A stretch of DNA of 64,000 nucleotides from Scortum barcoo. Lineage: Eukaryota; Chordata; Actinopteri; Centrarchiformes; Terapontidae. The notes under the pieces are model-generated. The model was not told the origin of the DNA. It saw only the letters and a program-made list of their open reading frames with translations, and did not search any database. How positions within the stretch are numbered: the stretch's first letter is position 1; each line of letters begins with the position of its first letter. Positions 13,601 to 26,984 of the stretch are shown piece by piece. The position numbers and the translations under genes are program-made. Location: the NCBI GenBank assembly GCA_023238725.1, contig CM041546.1:22204085-22268084 (forward strand), read 5' to 3'.

Positions 13601-16600
13601 GAGCAGAGACTTTGGAGCAGATGGTTCGCAGACGGTGAGGACCAGGAGGTCCACAGCGCTGTGGATTCACCGCAGAACCAGACTGGCTTCAGACAGAACC
13701 TGGCATAAATCCCGCCAGTCAACCAAATCCTCATGGGGTCTGGTCGGTCCGGGGCGGAACTGGGTTCCCTTTGGTCTTCTGCACCGTGCTTTTGGGGTAA
13801 ATTATACAACTGCCCACCTCCCTGTCATGTCCAATGGCCATAAATACAGAGAAAAATTAATCTGAAATTTGAAATTTGAAAAAGACGGTCCAGGGCCTTT
13901 AGACGTCTCACTACTGAGGAGTGATGAGGTGGTAAACTGAGTTGACACGGGTTTATCCTCTTCCACACCCCGGCCACAGAACGTGTAACAAAACTTGTTT
14001 GTCCAAGGTTTCAGATTGATGGAAGATGGAATAGACTGGGCATCATGGTTGCAAGAGGTAGTTATCACAGTTACAGTATAAACACAAACTGCACACATAA
14101 GTTATGACAGACAGTATTAGTGGTGGCTCGATCCAAGCACTCAGATGACTGATGGGATGGAGGGCCTCGGCTGAGCCCTACAGCAGAAAGGGTTTCTCTG
14201 GTTACACACACGGGAGATCAATACTCCCACAAAGGCCAGTAGCTTTCCAAGCACAGGTACATAATCCAACGGCCAAAGATAATCATTATTTGTTCCTTCT
14301 TTATTATTCCTCCTACTCTCTGCCTCTCTCTGCTTTCCCTCTTTTTCTTTCCATGAGGTCAGCAGAGTGACTGTGAGTCTTCATCGGCTCGTAGAAGAAG
14401 TCGCAGAAGCATTTAGAATGTCAATTGAACTGCACTGCTCTGGAAAATATGTTTCTATTATCAGATCCTATTTTTGCTATGCTATACATCTTTACTGTTC
14501 AGTAACTTAACACTGTATCTGTTCTTATTTAGGTTAACTTTGGGCTTGGCAGTCTCCTGCTCTACAAGTACCCCTTAACTGATTCTACTTGTACCTCCAA
14601 ATAAAGCTGCACAAACGTCACTCTGGCCTGCTCCCATAAAGACTTTTGCGCCGTCTGAGAATCTGAAAGCCGATTTGTAAAACTGTCAGAAATTAGCCCG
14701 AGTTGCAATGGTGTGTTTGTGTTGGACTTTACTCCCTCTTAAATCTCAAATCGGGGATTACCTTAAGAGTGGGAGTTTTGAGAGCTTTAACATTTTAAGT
14801 TGTTTACACAACATCTAATGTCACTGACATGGCAGAGGCAGCTGTTGTTCAAAGATTATAGTAGAGTGGGTGGGCGAGAGAGAAAGAAAACACACAGATG
14901 GATTGATAAGCAACGCCGGGCAGCGTAAAAAAAAGAGGAGGAATTGAACTTGTCACACGCATCTGTTTGTAAACCAGTGAATCTGATGACAGGGGCTGCT
15001 GGGAAGTCTCTTCAGGGAATTCTTTAATGGCATCAATATGGAGCTGCCGGGCGCTGTGGTGTTATCACTCTCCTCACCTTTCCTCTCTTCTCCTCCCATC
15101 AGCTCACAGAGAGGAGGGGGGAACCCGGTCTGTCAATGCTGATAGTGCCGCAGCAGCTATTAATAAAGTCTCTTTATTGTTTATAGCCTGTCCAGAGCAC
15201 CACTCCAGGGATCCAGAGGATAGAAGAGCATTTTACCATCTCAAATGCCATGCCACACACGCACCAGCCGAGTGGCCACGAGACAAGACTTCCTTATTCC
15301 TCTTAGATTGTCTAGCATCTTTTCCATTAAGAATTATATGACTGTACGTAAGATTTTCTAATCAGTCAATGTTTGTTGGAAGTAATATGATTAATAGTGA
15401 TGGGAACACAAATAAATAATGGTGCACTTGTTTATTCTAGTTGCCAAAATCAAATTGGCAGGTCAAACTATTCAATATGGCTTTAGGTGCTTTGAAATAG
15501 GTTTGTTTAAGATCAGCCTTCAGGCATTGTCATATATGCTGGTTGCCCACTTTGGTTGGAGTGCTGCAGTACTCCTCAGAGAAAGTCCCTAAATATTTCC
15601 GTCACGCTGGCTGGTGGAAAATTAACATTTTGTTTTTGCCAAATTATCAAAAGTTTGCTTGAAATTAGCTGGGTGGCTAGATGGAAATACTGCTTGTGAC
15701 AGTGTATGACTACATATTGTGTCTGCCCGTGTCCCCCACATAATCTTTCCTTGTCATTTTCGGGACAGAGCGTGCCATCGAGACACACCGGCCGAGTACA
15801 GCAAATGAATTCCAGCAGTGCAAATGATATATGGTGTTTACACTGATCATCAGCAACTTGTACGGAACACATCAGACACAGTTTACACAACTCGTCGTGT
15901 TTGCTGTGAAAATGCCTCTCCTCTTGACATTATCTGGGCTTTACTTTCTCTGCTTGTGTACGTCTTACAGAGGGATTAGATCTTTGCCGAGACAGAGGGA
16001 AAAAGAAGATTACTCGCGTTGTTCTTGTGCGCCTCAGCTAAGCTAGGAGATAGAGATCCGTCTATGACGTCCAGTGTAATTTAAATACGTAGATATGCAG
16101 AAATGCAAGCCAGGGTGATCAGATAAGTATTTCCATAAATAGTGTATACCTTACTGCTGCTTCCTCTTATTTCCTGTCTCCATTTAATCCACAGCATCTT
16201 TATGGTCTGCAGTTATATAATCCTATGCTTATCCTAAACATTGGTGTCTGGTGTTCGGTGAGAAGAGCTGATGAAAATGTTCATTTCTAGACTGTCTTAA
16301 GTTCCATGCGATCATTATAAGTACTTCTTATATTTCTATTTTTCCGTATGTTGTGGTTGCAGTTTTTAAAATTCTATTTAAAGATTAAATTTACCATATT
16401 GCATTGCAAAGCCTGTTAAGTAGCACTAGGGACCTGTAGCTCACAAAGTCCTTGAAATTTGTATTCAATTTAAAAGTCATGTAGGAAGGTATTTCATGAT
16501 GAGCTCAGAACATGCCATGGTAATTTCTTCAGCCTCCACTACCTGATCATCTGCATTTCAGAGGGTGGCCTCTCGTCCCATTGGACTGTGCTTTATTATC

Positions 16601-18223
16601 ACTCACGGGAAGTGATTATTTTACAATGTCAGTTGGTGGAGCTCCCAATGCGACGGACTGGATCTCCTCCCGTTCGACTTCAGTGGCTTACATTTTTACA
16701 TTGTATTTATTTGAACTGAAGAGTGTTGCATTTCACTGGCCTTTGCCAAGTGGGGATTTTTCACTAGCGGTTGAGCGGTGGGGAATTAACAACACATGCC
16801 TAAGTCTGAAATTTACCTTTATTAAACGGGCCACCGCAGCACTTCACGAGCCCAGAGAGTCCTAAGATGCACACACAGTGACACTTTTACACATAGCATT
16901 TAACCACATGGTTGAGGCCACTGAGACGTAACTGAGTCATTGGATAGGGAACTGCACTGAGGGATCTGTAATGGCCGCATCACCAGGGAACGGTAGCTTT
17001 AAGTTAGACGGACACGGGGAGTCTGCTGTCGGTTTCTAAAGGACCGAAGAAGAATGGTTCTGTTATGCGCTCAATTTAAACTTCACAACAACTTCCCGTC
17101 AGTGACTTCACGCTTGACATAATTAACGTCAGTAACCATGCGCAACAATGCCAAATTTTTAATTAAAGAAGGTCATAAAGTTTCTTGGAAAAGGTCAAAC
17201 AGGCATGGCAAAGTCATGAAGAGGCGCGTGGGGGTTGGGGAGAATTTCCCTGACAAGCAGGACAGGGCTTTAGGAACTAAATGTGCCATGGAATCACAGT
17301 TTCCAAGCCGGAGAGCTGCGACTGCATTAGTAGTGCTGAAATATGAGAAACTATCAGGGTTTATTTCAAGTTTATTTACTCTTTTACCACTTCACTAAAT
17401 GATCCTCCCATTCAACACTCCAGGCCAAAAATGGAGAAAAATCCTCAAGGTTAGAATATTTTCTTCTTTCTGTTAAACAATGTTTTTCTTTTTTTGATAG
17501 CCTAAATGATATCTGCCATTGTAATTGCCTGCCATTGCCTTCCTTATTTGGTGAATTAAATATTTACACTTGGCCTATCCTAATCCAAAGTTTATGAGAG
17601 AAGTAAAAGTACATTAAGGGAAAAGACATTTATTTTAAAAGCACTGCTAACTGAGGCCATCACCCCAAATGGTGTGTTTGGACCGTCTGAGAGAGATGGT
17701 TTACTTTTTGAAAAAAAAATGTTTCCCTTAGCTGTATTCACACACAGAGAAATTCCAGATTTGACTTCTCATTTAATGGCCTGACATACATGCTGTGTGC
17801 ACCGCAAATATCTCTCAAGCTGACGGGAGGAAACAGAGACGGCCACTGAGGAAACCTGCAGTCCGTACTTTGAAGAATTCCACTGAGGAGAGAAAGGGTG
17901 ATGGGAGAGAGGGGGGAAAAATATACCTCAGAAAAAGAGCTGGCTTGAACAAGGCCACCATGGAAAAATACTGATATTTCATGCACGGAAACGCCACTGT
18001 GCACCTCAAAAACGCAGACGGTGAAAAAACAAGGCTGAGTGGAAGGTACAAGGGTTACATGAAACAGGTGGAACTCTGAGAGGGTGGGAAGAGCTCTCTT
18101 ATGGGACAAGAGGGCTGTTTTCTTTAATATTCACCAGAGTAGGGTAAACTTTAAAGTGAACACTGGCGGAGTCGTGACTGACTGACTTTCTCTCTCACAC
18201 ACATCAGCATGCTGCATCCTTAC

Positions 18224-18412
18224 CTCTCCTGCAGTGCCTCATGGCCATTTTGCACATCCTGGACTCAGCAATGGTGGGACAGGGTATTGTGTCCTTGGGT
18301 GGTTTCTTTACAATGTGCCGCGTCCGGGTCTCCAGACCCCACTTATAGCCACAGGTTTTGTTTCTCCTGGTGCAGGCTCCCCATTCGCTCCACTGGCCAA
18401 CCTCACAGCCCT
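18224..18412 (-). CDS. rspo2: rspo2 exon 5: thrombospondin type 1 domain
   Basis: A 189-nt exon: two bases completing codon 145 (Glu), 62 codons (residues 146-207) and one base of codon 208. The acceptor is gtctttgcag|AGGGC and the donor TGCAGGAGAG|GTAAGG. It opens GCEVGQWSEWGACT, the WSxWG signature of a TSP1 repeat, followed by KTCGYKWGLETRTR and ends at CKMAMRHCRR. In the family this domain binds heparan sulfate proteoglycans and helps localise the ligand. Reading through the donor adds only five codons (KDAAC after the glycine) before a stop, so an unspliced transcript would encode a protein without the basic tail. The next exon is expected to encode that Lys/Arg-rich tail and was not found downstream. 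Confidence 0.95.
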
Positions 18413-18702
18413 CTGCAAAGACACACAGAAACAGTGATGTGCAGTGAAACCATGGCAGATCGCAATTTAGAGGCAACTCAAAGACCCCGGGTCAAGCTTT
18501 AATGCAGGGTAAAGGCACTTTACTGGGATGCTATAACCTCTGTGTGTGTGGTCCTACTTGGACTTGTTTTTAGGTCCAAAATAAGCAGGGCAACTGAGAA
18601 GTTGTAGAGTGTTGTGTGCAGGTAAAGAAAGGTGTAAAAGATGGGGTTGTTTTCACTCTTGAGACGTTATTTTTGTGTACATATTTGTGTTGTTTCACGT
18701 AC
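18413..18702 (-). other. rspo2: rspo2 intron 4 (290 bp)
   Basis: A short intron between the furin-like repeat 2 and TSP1 exons, from GTACGT at the donor to tctttgcag at the acceptor. Nothing else is seen in it. Confidence 0.9.
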
Positions 18703-18846
18703 CTCCACACTCCATGGTGTCTTCCAGCGGGGCAAAGCCCTCGGGGCACCTATCAAAGCAGCGCCCTTTGTGTAGGTAAAAACCAGACTTGCACTTGGTG
18801 CAAAAGTCTTTGCTGAAGCAGGACTCACAGTTCTCTATCCTGCACC
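18703..18846 (-). CDS. rspo2: rspo2 exon 4: furin-like repeat 2
   Basis: A 144-nt exon: two bases completing codon 97 (Arg), 47 codons (residues 98-144) and one base of codon 145. The acceptor is ttcctccag|GGTGC and the donor GTGTGGAG|GTACGT. It encodes CRIENCESCFSKDFCTKC, then KSGFYLHKGRCFDRCPEG, the second furin-like repeat. Phe107 and Phe111 align with the two phenylalanines of RSPO1 (106 and 110) known to clamp onto LGR4/5/6, so LGR binding is predicted to be kept. It is separated from exon 5 by an intron of only 290 bp, in contrast with the very long introns elsewhere in the gene. Confidence 0.95.
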
Positions 18847-20181
18847 CTGGAGGAAGAAGGAGAGAAAGAGGAGAGTCATCAGGGTCTGAGCAACCCTCTC
18901 ATCTGGAGTTGATCGAGGGCTAAGGGGTTTGGGGAAGGGGGTTCTTGAAAGGATTATACTGTCTCTCCCACAACAAAAAAAAGTTGATGCCCTGTGAATC
19001 ATTTCTCTCCAGGGCTCAAGTGTATTTCAGAAAACTTGTTTTGCCTGACAGAGATTTTTCTTTCATCTTCCTGTTCTTGTTTGGACTGAGCGAATCAACA
19101 GTGTGAAAACACAACAGCGGAGATGGTGAGGAATTATATCACGCTGACCTCTTTCTACAAATTGCACCGGCATCCAACAGCCTGGATACAAACACACAAG
19201 CTCACATGTTTTCAACTAATAGTGTGGTGCAACAGGAAGAATACATCCCATTAGGGCTCTGAATTGTCCTTAATATGTCATTTTATCTCTCCGCACTGCT
19301 ACAATCTGTGTCTATTTCCATAACTGAGGATTATTAGAAGGTCAGGTTTTCATTAAAGTGTGATGGCTCACGATCACAGTGCTGACCAGCTGTATGTACC
19401 CTTTAAGCTTTGTCTACAATATGAAAGGGGGAAGATGGGTTATGAAGGGGGATGGCATGGGGGGCAACAACATTTTGCGCCACCTTTCCAAACAAATGCT
19501 CATACATTTAGTCAGCAAACACAACAGCACTCTTAGCCTCCCACGCCACACCCTGTCGCTGCGCATGACACACAGCGCCGCGCTTGCAAAGACAAGGCAC
19601 GGCGATGTGTCATCAAGCTTTTACTCTGCAAATAGCACGTCAGGCAGGGCCAAATTACAACAACCACACCAACAGGGCGACGCACAGGCCCACATGATTA
19701 GAAGGAGCCTCCCAGAGCTGTCTAATTTATGACGTTCCTCAGAAGCCCTATGTGTCCCTGTTGCCCAATGCGGGAGCCGCAATCTACAACCTGCAGCCGC
19801 AGCTCGCAGGGGGTTTCCCAGGTGGAGTGCCCTCTGCTCCTCTGATTGTCCCTCGCACGGTGTGGGGGCGGCGGGGGTGCAACCATGCATTGGGGCACGT
19901 GCGTTTCTCGACACGTAAAGCCTGCGTCACTGTGATTTTCCACATGTGAGAGCGACGGAGGCTGAGGGCTGCTCTTTTATCTGTGACCCTTGCAGGGCCC
20001 GGGGAAGGGAAGGTTCTCACAATCACACCCCTTAATTACACCATCTCCAGCTAACCATCAGGCCTCCTCCTCGACATTCCTTCAAAACGAGGGGGTCCCT
20101 CCCCGCTTTACTTTGAACCCTAAAGTATGGCCTCTGCCCACTCACTCTGGTCTCACGCTTTCCCGACCAGTCTAAACAAAC

Positions 20182-20209
20182 CATGGACGCACACACACAC
20201 ACACACATT
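20182..20209. repeat. CA microsatellite
   Basis: A short (CA)n run in rspo2 intron 3. Confidence 0.7.
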
Positions 20210-23115
20210 ACACACAAACACGTACATACCAATCAGATACGGCTGCAGATAGACCCACTCTGCAAAGAAGCTGTGCGACACATTCTGAAAAAACCTAGAT
20301 ACACTGACCATAAATCACTGATCTCTCTGGTAATTTCCTGGATTCTCACATAATTTTCATGTTATCATTTCAATCATCTGATAATATTTAGCTTATCTAC
20401 ATCACTTCTGTTCCATTTTTTATCTCACATCTCAACATATGTCTTGGATCTCAGTGCTGCAGAGATTTTGGTGTGGAATGTGAGAGTCTGGGGGACGTAT
20501 ATATACCGTCCTTTTTTTTTCTTTCTTTTTAAAGTTTTTTTAGCTCCCTGCCTCTCATCCACTTCTTTCTCGGTGAAAACGGAATCAGTCTGCCTCAAGT
20601 TTGATACAAGACAAGCCCAATACTGGGAGCAAGCTAATAAATCACAGAGCTAATTGGAAAGCACAAAGCTGTCTTTTACCCTTCACACTTCCCAGGCCTG
20701 TCATCACCTGAGAGACTTTTAGCTCCCAAACAAAAAAATAAAAGAGTGAGAAGGGGAACAAGAACATCTGGCAGCACTCTCAAAGTGCTGGGGTTGTTGT
20801 GCAATCCTCAGTTATTGACAGTAAATACGAGCAACACAGATGTGCGGAATACTGTAACTTTGCAGCAGCAGTAGCACAAGACAAGGTTTTTGATTAAAAC
20901 ATCACTGTTGGTTCCACTTTCAGATGCGGTAAGGCAAATGCTCGGAAATCTTGTATTCTAAACAGAAGATAAGTATTTATGTCACTCCGCGAGATGGATG
21001 AGGTGGATGACACAATAATGCGGCTCCGTGGGATTTAGAATGCAGGGAGGCAAAGCTGGGAGGTCAGAGGTCATTGGAGAATGAGGTGGGTCGGAAGGGA
21101 TCACCGTGACAGACATTTACCCCCCTGCCCCCAGACCCTCTGTCCAGCTATCTGACAAAAGGCTATCTGGGACAGCGCGGGCTATCTGCGACACTGGAGA
21201 AGCTCCCACACTGATTGCTGGCCGAGTCAGGCAGTCCGGCAGCTCCAGAAACCGATACAGGGGAGCGGGTTCATTCTCCCTGCTGGATTAACCTCTGGAC
21301 CACCTTTAAAGTCTTCATCTAGGTGCCACAGGGAGACTAATGAGAAATAATGAGGTCATCAGATCCCACTGAAGGCCCAGTGTTTCTGAGACTTAAACGT
21401 ATTATCATCATTATCTCCAAGCCTGGTTCTGGCTGTGAGTTATATTATGACCAGAGGAGGAGAAGCTGTATGTTTCTCAGCTCTGAGAGGAGACTCGAAA
21501 GCTGCCAATAAAGTGACAGAAGGGGCGTGCGATTTGAGAAGATGGCGTCAGCGCTTCACCGGCTCGACCATTACCCGTATCAATGTTGCCCTTTTTTTTT
21601 CTCTTTGTTTGTTTGATTTTGCACTCCAGTTGTATGCGGTTTGCATGTCAAGTACATTTGATGTTTAGAGATGAGTCACCGAGTCACTTGTGATCTAATG
21701 GCGCTTGCTTGGCAGAGGCCGGTCCCCCAGCTGCGGTCTGGATGGGGAACCCACCGATTTTATCACGGACACCCAAAGCCTCATGTCAGCTTCAGTCAAC
21801 TGCTGTTCCTCCGCAGGCTGACAGCACCATGTGTAATCGCTCTATTTATTTACACGAATATTCACTGTTGTAAAAGAAAAGGGTGCTAAATCACTCTGTG
21901 AAGATTGATGAATCTCCCATGTTCCAGACGGGGTCTTTTGCGTTATCTGAGCTGGAGGTGGGTTGTCAAACCACTCATCAGTCTACCAAGAGAGTCTCTG
22001 CCTCCTCCAGAAAGCTAACCAGACCCGATGTTGCGCAGCAGGAGTGTCCATGTCGTAAAAAGCCTGGCAGCTTTAGGGGGAAAACAAGCCCCATTTTTCC
22101 ATCATTCGCCTCCAAGCTGAGTCGAACAGCTCTGACCTACTCTCTAGGCCTTGGGTTTGGCTGACATGGAAGCTCTGGCTTGCTCGCTGCCACCCAGCCA
22201 TGTCGTGTGGAGCTGTGGATGGCAGGAGTTCATGGCAAAGGCCAGAGCTGCCATGTTCCTCCCAACTCTCTCCATGCTGTTTTTTCCACATGGGTGCTCC
22301 TTCACATAGGGCTAGGTGAAGCAGAGGTGGTGTTCCCGTCAATCAGCATCTCACAGAGAGCAAACGGGGATGACAGATGTGTCAGCGGTGCTCCAAGCTC
22401 CTTCAATCCAAGGAACACAGTCCCTGATACAACAGGATCTGCTCCTGTATCTGCTCAGCTAGCTCCAGTATACACACAGACAGCTCAAGCCTCAGACAGT
22501 GGTCAAGCACAGACAGCCCTTCCACTCACACTATAGTACGCACAATTACACACTGTTTGGAGGAAAAACTCGATTCAACTTTGCGTCTGGCTCTAATGCC
22601 CTGGGAGCAGGGCTTGGTTTGGTGTGTCCATTGTATTGTCTGGCAAATCTGAAAGTGCAGTTAGTAAAGCTGTGATGATTAAATGTCCCTTGGTAAGGCG
22701 CAAAGGCCAAAAGCAACTGGTCTCTTTGTTGGTTAGACTGTGCAATGGAAATACCCACAAGCTTAGAATTAGAGCGAGAACGAGAGCTTGAATGAGAGAC
22801 ACGGAGAGGCAGAACGGGAGAGAGAGCTGCCAGCGCTGCCAGCTAGAGGTTGCAAAACCCACGTTCGTTCCTTTACACAGCCTTGGTACCTATTTGGCTG
22901 TGGCCCACGATAGATGGCTCTCATCCACCGCCAGCCCAACAAATTCCCATGATGTACTTTAAAACTAAAATGATCTTGGAAACGGTACATCCAATCGCTT
23001 TCTACTTCCAGCCCTAATTTGATGTGACAGAGCAGTGAGAAATACAACAATAGGATCTGGTAACAGATTTCCTCACTCCAAGAAATGCAGTAAAAAAGAA
23101 ATCACAGTTGGCAAT

Positions 23116-23137
23116 AAAAAAAAAAAAAAAAAAAAAA
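23116..23137. repeat. poly(A) tract
   Basis: About 22 consecutive A residues in intron 3. No element body or target duplication is recognised next to it. Confidence 0.85.
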
Positions 23138-24691
23138 GACCTCCAACAGAAGAGTCCCTAGTGGCAAATTACGCTGGCACTGAGTGAGCTGTGATATTTA
23201 AACTGCGCTTCAAGGATACTGGCAATCTCAGGCCTTGATCAGACTGGTGGTTGGTTGGCAGCGAACACAGCTGGGGTTTCTGCATGTTTTAAAGCCTGCT
23301 GCAGCGGGGTGAGGCGACTGGGTTGGTGGCTCAAGCATGCATATGTGTGTGTAGCAGTGGGGGGTCCCTAAAACACCCCGAGGGAGGAAGTTTTGAATGC
23401 AGCCTTGCTCCCATGCTGACCCTCTCAACACTTTCTCTCTTTTGAAAGACAGCTCTGATAGTCGCCTTTCAGCTCATAATTCCTTCAGCCAGAGCTCACT
23501 TGTGATACAAAATGACAGAATATGCTTTGGCTTGGGAATGTATGTTAAAACCGAGGTATTATGAAATGTGACTGAGGCGAGAGCATGACTGCACCGCATT
23601 CACACAGATTTGGCTGTACATAAAGCAGCACACTGTGTGACCATTGCTACAAATCTTCCCTGCGGAGCGGTGGGTTGACACCCACAGACACTGGTGTGGG
23701 GCCTTGTCTGGGCGGCTGATAAGAACCCCTGTGGATAACACTGGAGTTACTGCAAATGGTTTATGGCTCATATCAACTCCCCCATTAGCTGCTGAAAGGA
23801 GTGCTTGCAAAGCAGAGACCCAAGAATGTAATACATCAACACATAGAAAAGTATTATGCAACAAAAAGGCACTGCTAACAAACCAGCTACATCTCAGTGA
23901 TGGTAGTTCACATTGTGGCCCCTGTGTCCCGGGCTTCTCTGGAATCCAGCTGAAGTGTAGCTGTAAATGGGCTTCCAGTTATGTTATGTTGCGGAAAGTA
24001 TCGTTCCCATTGTTTTTGGCTCTAATTATGGTGTTATTTTCTCCGCAGTGTAGGGAAAACCCCAGAGAGCCTTACATTTAAAATTCATCAAGAGAGGCAC
24101 AGTTTCTCAAGGAGCCCTGAGAAGTTAGTAGTTTATGTAGGTGCCGATGTAGGAGGATTCTGAATTAGCAGTATACTGGTCTGGCTCTGGTTATTTATGA
24201 ACTGTTGGATGTATGCAGTATTACTGTAGGTGGTTCCCCTCAAACCAAAGTCTCAAAAACCAGAAATGAATGCTAATTTATTTGTATATTTGGAAATCCA
24301 TTGTTAAATTTTTTAGGCCTCGTCATTACAAGATGGTAAAATATTTAATAATTTAGTGATTTAACAGGTCATTTTTTCAATGTTAACTTTTTAACATTTA
24401 ACTTCATACTTAAATATAAATATTTTAACTTGACAGTACTGGGAAATATTGCAAGATATGGAAATATTGCTTTTAACTAATTTTCTGACTATGGCCATAT
24501 CCACAGTTTAACTGCAGTTAACTACTGCTAGATGTAATTGTGATAATCATATCTGTGTCTCAATTTAGGGGTTACAGTTCGCTAAAGGTAATCCTTTACC
24601 TGTCCTGTTTCTTTTGCCCTGTGCATGCTGGGATAGGTGATGGCCCACCCATGAGACTGAAAAGGATACTAAAGACTTTTAGAAGTTTTTT

Positions 24692-24714
24692 CACACACAC
24701 ACACACACACACAC
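24692..24714. repeat. CA microsatellite
   Basis: (CA)11 in rspo2 intron 3. Confidence 0.85.
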
Positions 24715-26677
24715 CTATATAAAGTCCATTTCACAAACTGATTATTTCAGTCAGAGGCCATACTGCTCTGATCTTAAATCTCCTTATCCGTCTAACTATC
24801 TGTGTGACTTTCCCTACATCAAACTGTATCATATGGCTTGCTCACAGAGTACAAAGTGTAGTCAACCGTGGTCTCCACCCATAGCTCTCTCTGTCACATG
24901 CCTCATGAGCTGAAAGTGAGGTTTCAGAGTGAGTCTATAAGCCTCATGCTTGTACTAGCTCTTGTTTTCCTTTAGCCCGGCAATCCGCAAAAAAAAAAAT
25001 AAAAAAAATCTTGAATGAGATAAGATCACACAGACAAACTCTGGTGTAATAATAAGCAGCTGCTCCCTAAGTGATTTCAAGGCCTATGTTTAAAAAGCTC
25101 ATGATAACAGAGACGTAATGCCACGTTCCAGTCCTCTCTGGAAACCAGGAGCACACGGCAGCTCTGGCCTTGTCGGCGGAGAGGCCCTCACCTTCATTTG
25201 TCCACTGTGTTTTTGAGCTCTTACATACCAGTTGCCTGTGTCAACTCGCAAATAATATTCACTGACCCGACAATTAGCTCCTAACCTAGAAACATTTCCG
25301 TTTATGGACGTTGGACACAAACTGTTTAGTGAAAATGACATGCAGAGCGCAGCAGAGAACAAGGGTCAAATAGGAAACTGGATTAGAGGGCCATAACTGA
25401 AGCAGCGATCACATCAAAGTAGGTCTCGCTCTGAGATCTGATGCTACGTGACAATACAAGATGTTGTTCTATGAACAGTCTGTACGGAGAGGGATTCAGA
25501 TTAACTTGCCACACATCAGGATCAGTTAAAGTCAAAATTCACCCAGCATGGAGTTACAGCGGTTAGGATAGCAGGGTTAAAGTAAAAAATGAAAAAAAGC
25601 CTTTTCGCCAGAGAACAAGATGTCTTTCTCCTCCAATTTTCTCTGAGTCATGAAAATAGGGTGAAATGACTGTTACTGGTTATGAGAATTTTCTGAAAAA
25701 CGCCTGTGATCGCAGGAGAAGAACCCTACGTGACACAGAGATGCTGCGACAGAGGAGAAAATCCCATCACACAGATTGACCTTACGTGCTCAAATGAAAT
25801 GATGATGTTTGCTATTGAGGCTGTTTGGAAACTTTTCATAACAAGTGAGAATAAAATCCAAAAGTGTCTCCTCCTTCTTTTCCTCTCAATAATGTTAGAT
25901 TCAGATTTTTTTAATCGTACATTTGGCCTCCTTCGTGTGAAGAATAGTGCTGAACCAGTAAAACGAAAAGTGCAGTGCCACATTTTCTGTGTTTTGTGTA
26001 GAAACAGAACATAAGACAGTATGGTTTAACATGCAGGTAGCCTACAATTTGGGGGTATTTAGCTTGAAGCTTAGCTTGATGTTTGTATCAGTGACTGCAT
26101 GAGGCTTTCCGCAACTCCCGTCCTCACTGTGAAACCGCTCTGAACAAATGACAGCTAAATGTAAGCTAACCAGTGACTAACATTGCAAATCTGAGCTAGG
26201 AACACACAGCAGGTAAATGCTACACTTTGCTATCAACCACTTAATGTATGACTACCCAGATCATGGATGAAGAATCTCAGCTATTCCAGGTAAACTTCAA
26301 CATGTTCTGGCCTCAAATTTCCAGATTTCTGGGTACTGATGTTCCAGTGTTATAAACCACAGAGGGTACCAACATTCGGGTGCCGCAGCTTTAACATGCT
26401 TTTCATTTTCATAATCAAATGGAGCCAGCGGATGTACTCACATCTAGGTCGGCAGGGATTGGGTAAGCAGAATGTTTTTTTTTTGTTTTGTTTTTTTCTT
26501 CCTGCGGTTGCTACATGTTCGCATTATTGGGCCGAAAGGTCCGGACACACTCCTCTGGGGCTTCATTTTAGTGCGTCTGTCAGAAGTTTGGCTCAGGGTA
26601 CCAAATGAGTTCAAGTTCCTCTCTGTTTTCATATGAAACACTCAGCCAACACCTCGGGCTCCGTGTAAACCTATAAA

Positions 26678-26679
<2 letters not shown>

Positions 26680-26722
<43 letters not shown>
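26680..26722. repeat. CT microsatellite
   Basis: An uninterrupted 43-bp (CT)n run in rspo2 intron 3, the longest pure dinucleotide repeat in the window and likely polymorphic. Confidence 0.95.
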
Positions 26723-26724
<2 letters not shown>

Positions 26725-26966
26725 AGCATATTCCATGTTAAAATAAGGTTATGAGATCTGGGTGCCACATGAGGAGAGAGGGAGACGTTTCATTAATTGG
26801 ATTTTACAGTTTAACGAGAATCACGAGAACATTTCAATTTTTCATTGATATTGTTTGGAGTTTTTTTTTTCTTTTAATAGTGAAATATAACTCAGAGTGT
26901 GTGAGACTGTTTCGAGTTATGAAACCAAAACAATGGTTTCCACAAAACAGTTTAGTGAAATGAAAT

Positions 26967-26984
26967 AAAAAAAAAAAAAAAAAA
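26967..26984. repeat. poly(A) tract
   Basis: Eighteen A residues in intron 3, following AAATGAAAT. Confidence 0.8.

Larger units (their letters stand above)
1..18223 (-). other. rspo2: rspo2 intron 5 (partial), no exon recognised
   Basis: Non-coding on present evidence. The open frames here are short or low-complexity, with no recognisable domains apart from the LINE-like fragment at 2263-2420 and a coding-looking short ORF at 3557-3703. Several stretches (for example 2570-2810 and 12720-13040) are of even composition and rich in ATTA/TAAT motifs, like developmental enhancers, but conservation cannot be judged from one sequence. The rspo2 terminal exon was searched for on the minus strand as a Lys/Arg-rich tail and not convincingly found. 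Confidence 0.6.

Noticed and set aside
18204..18223. rspo2 ending by read-through of the exon 5 donor (GKDAAC then stop)
   Set aside because: The GTAAGG donor is good and R-spondins have a further basic-tail exon; the short read-through end would arise only by intron retention.
26680..26722. CRISPR-like or satellite array
   Set aside because: A plain (CT)n microsatellite; no spaced repeats anywhere in the window fit a CRISPR array, and the genome is eukaryotic.
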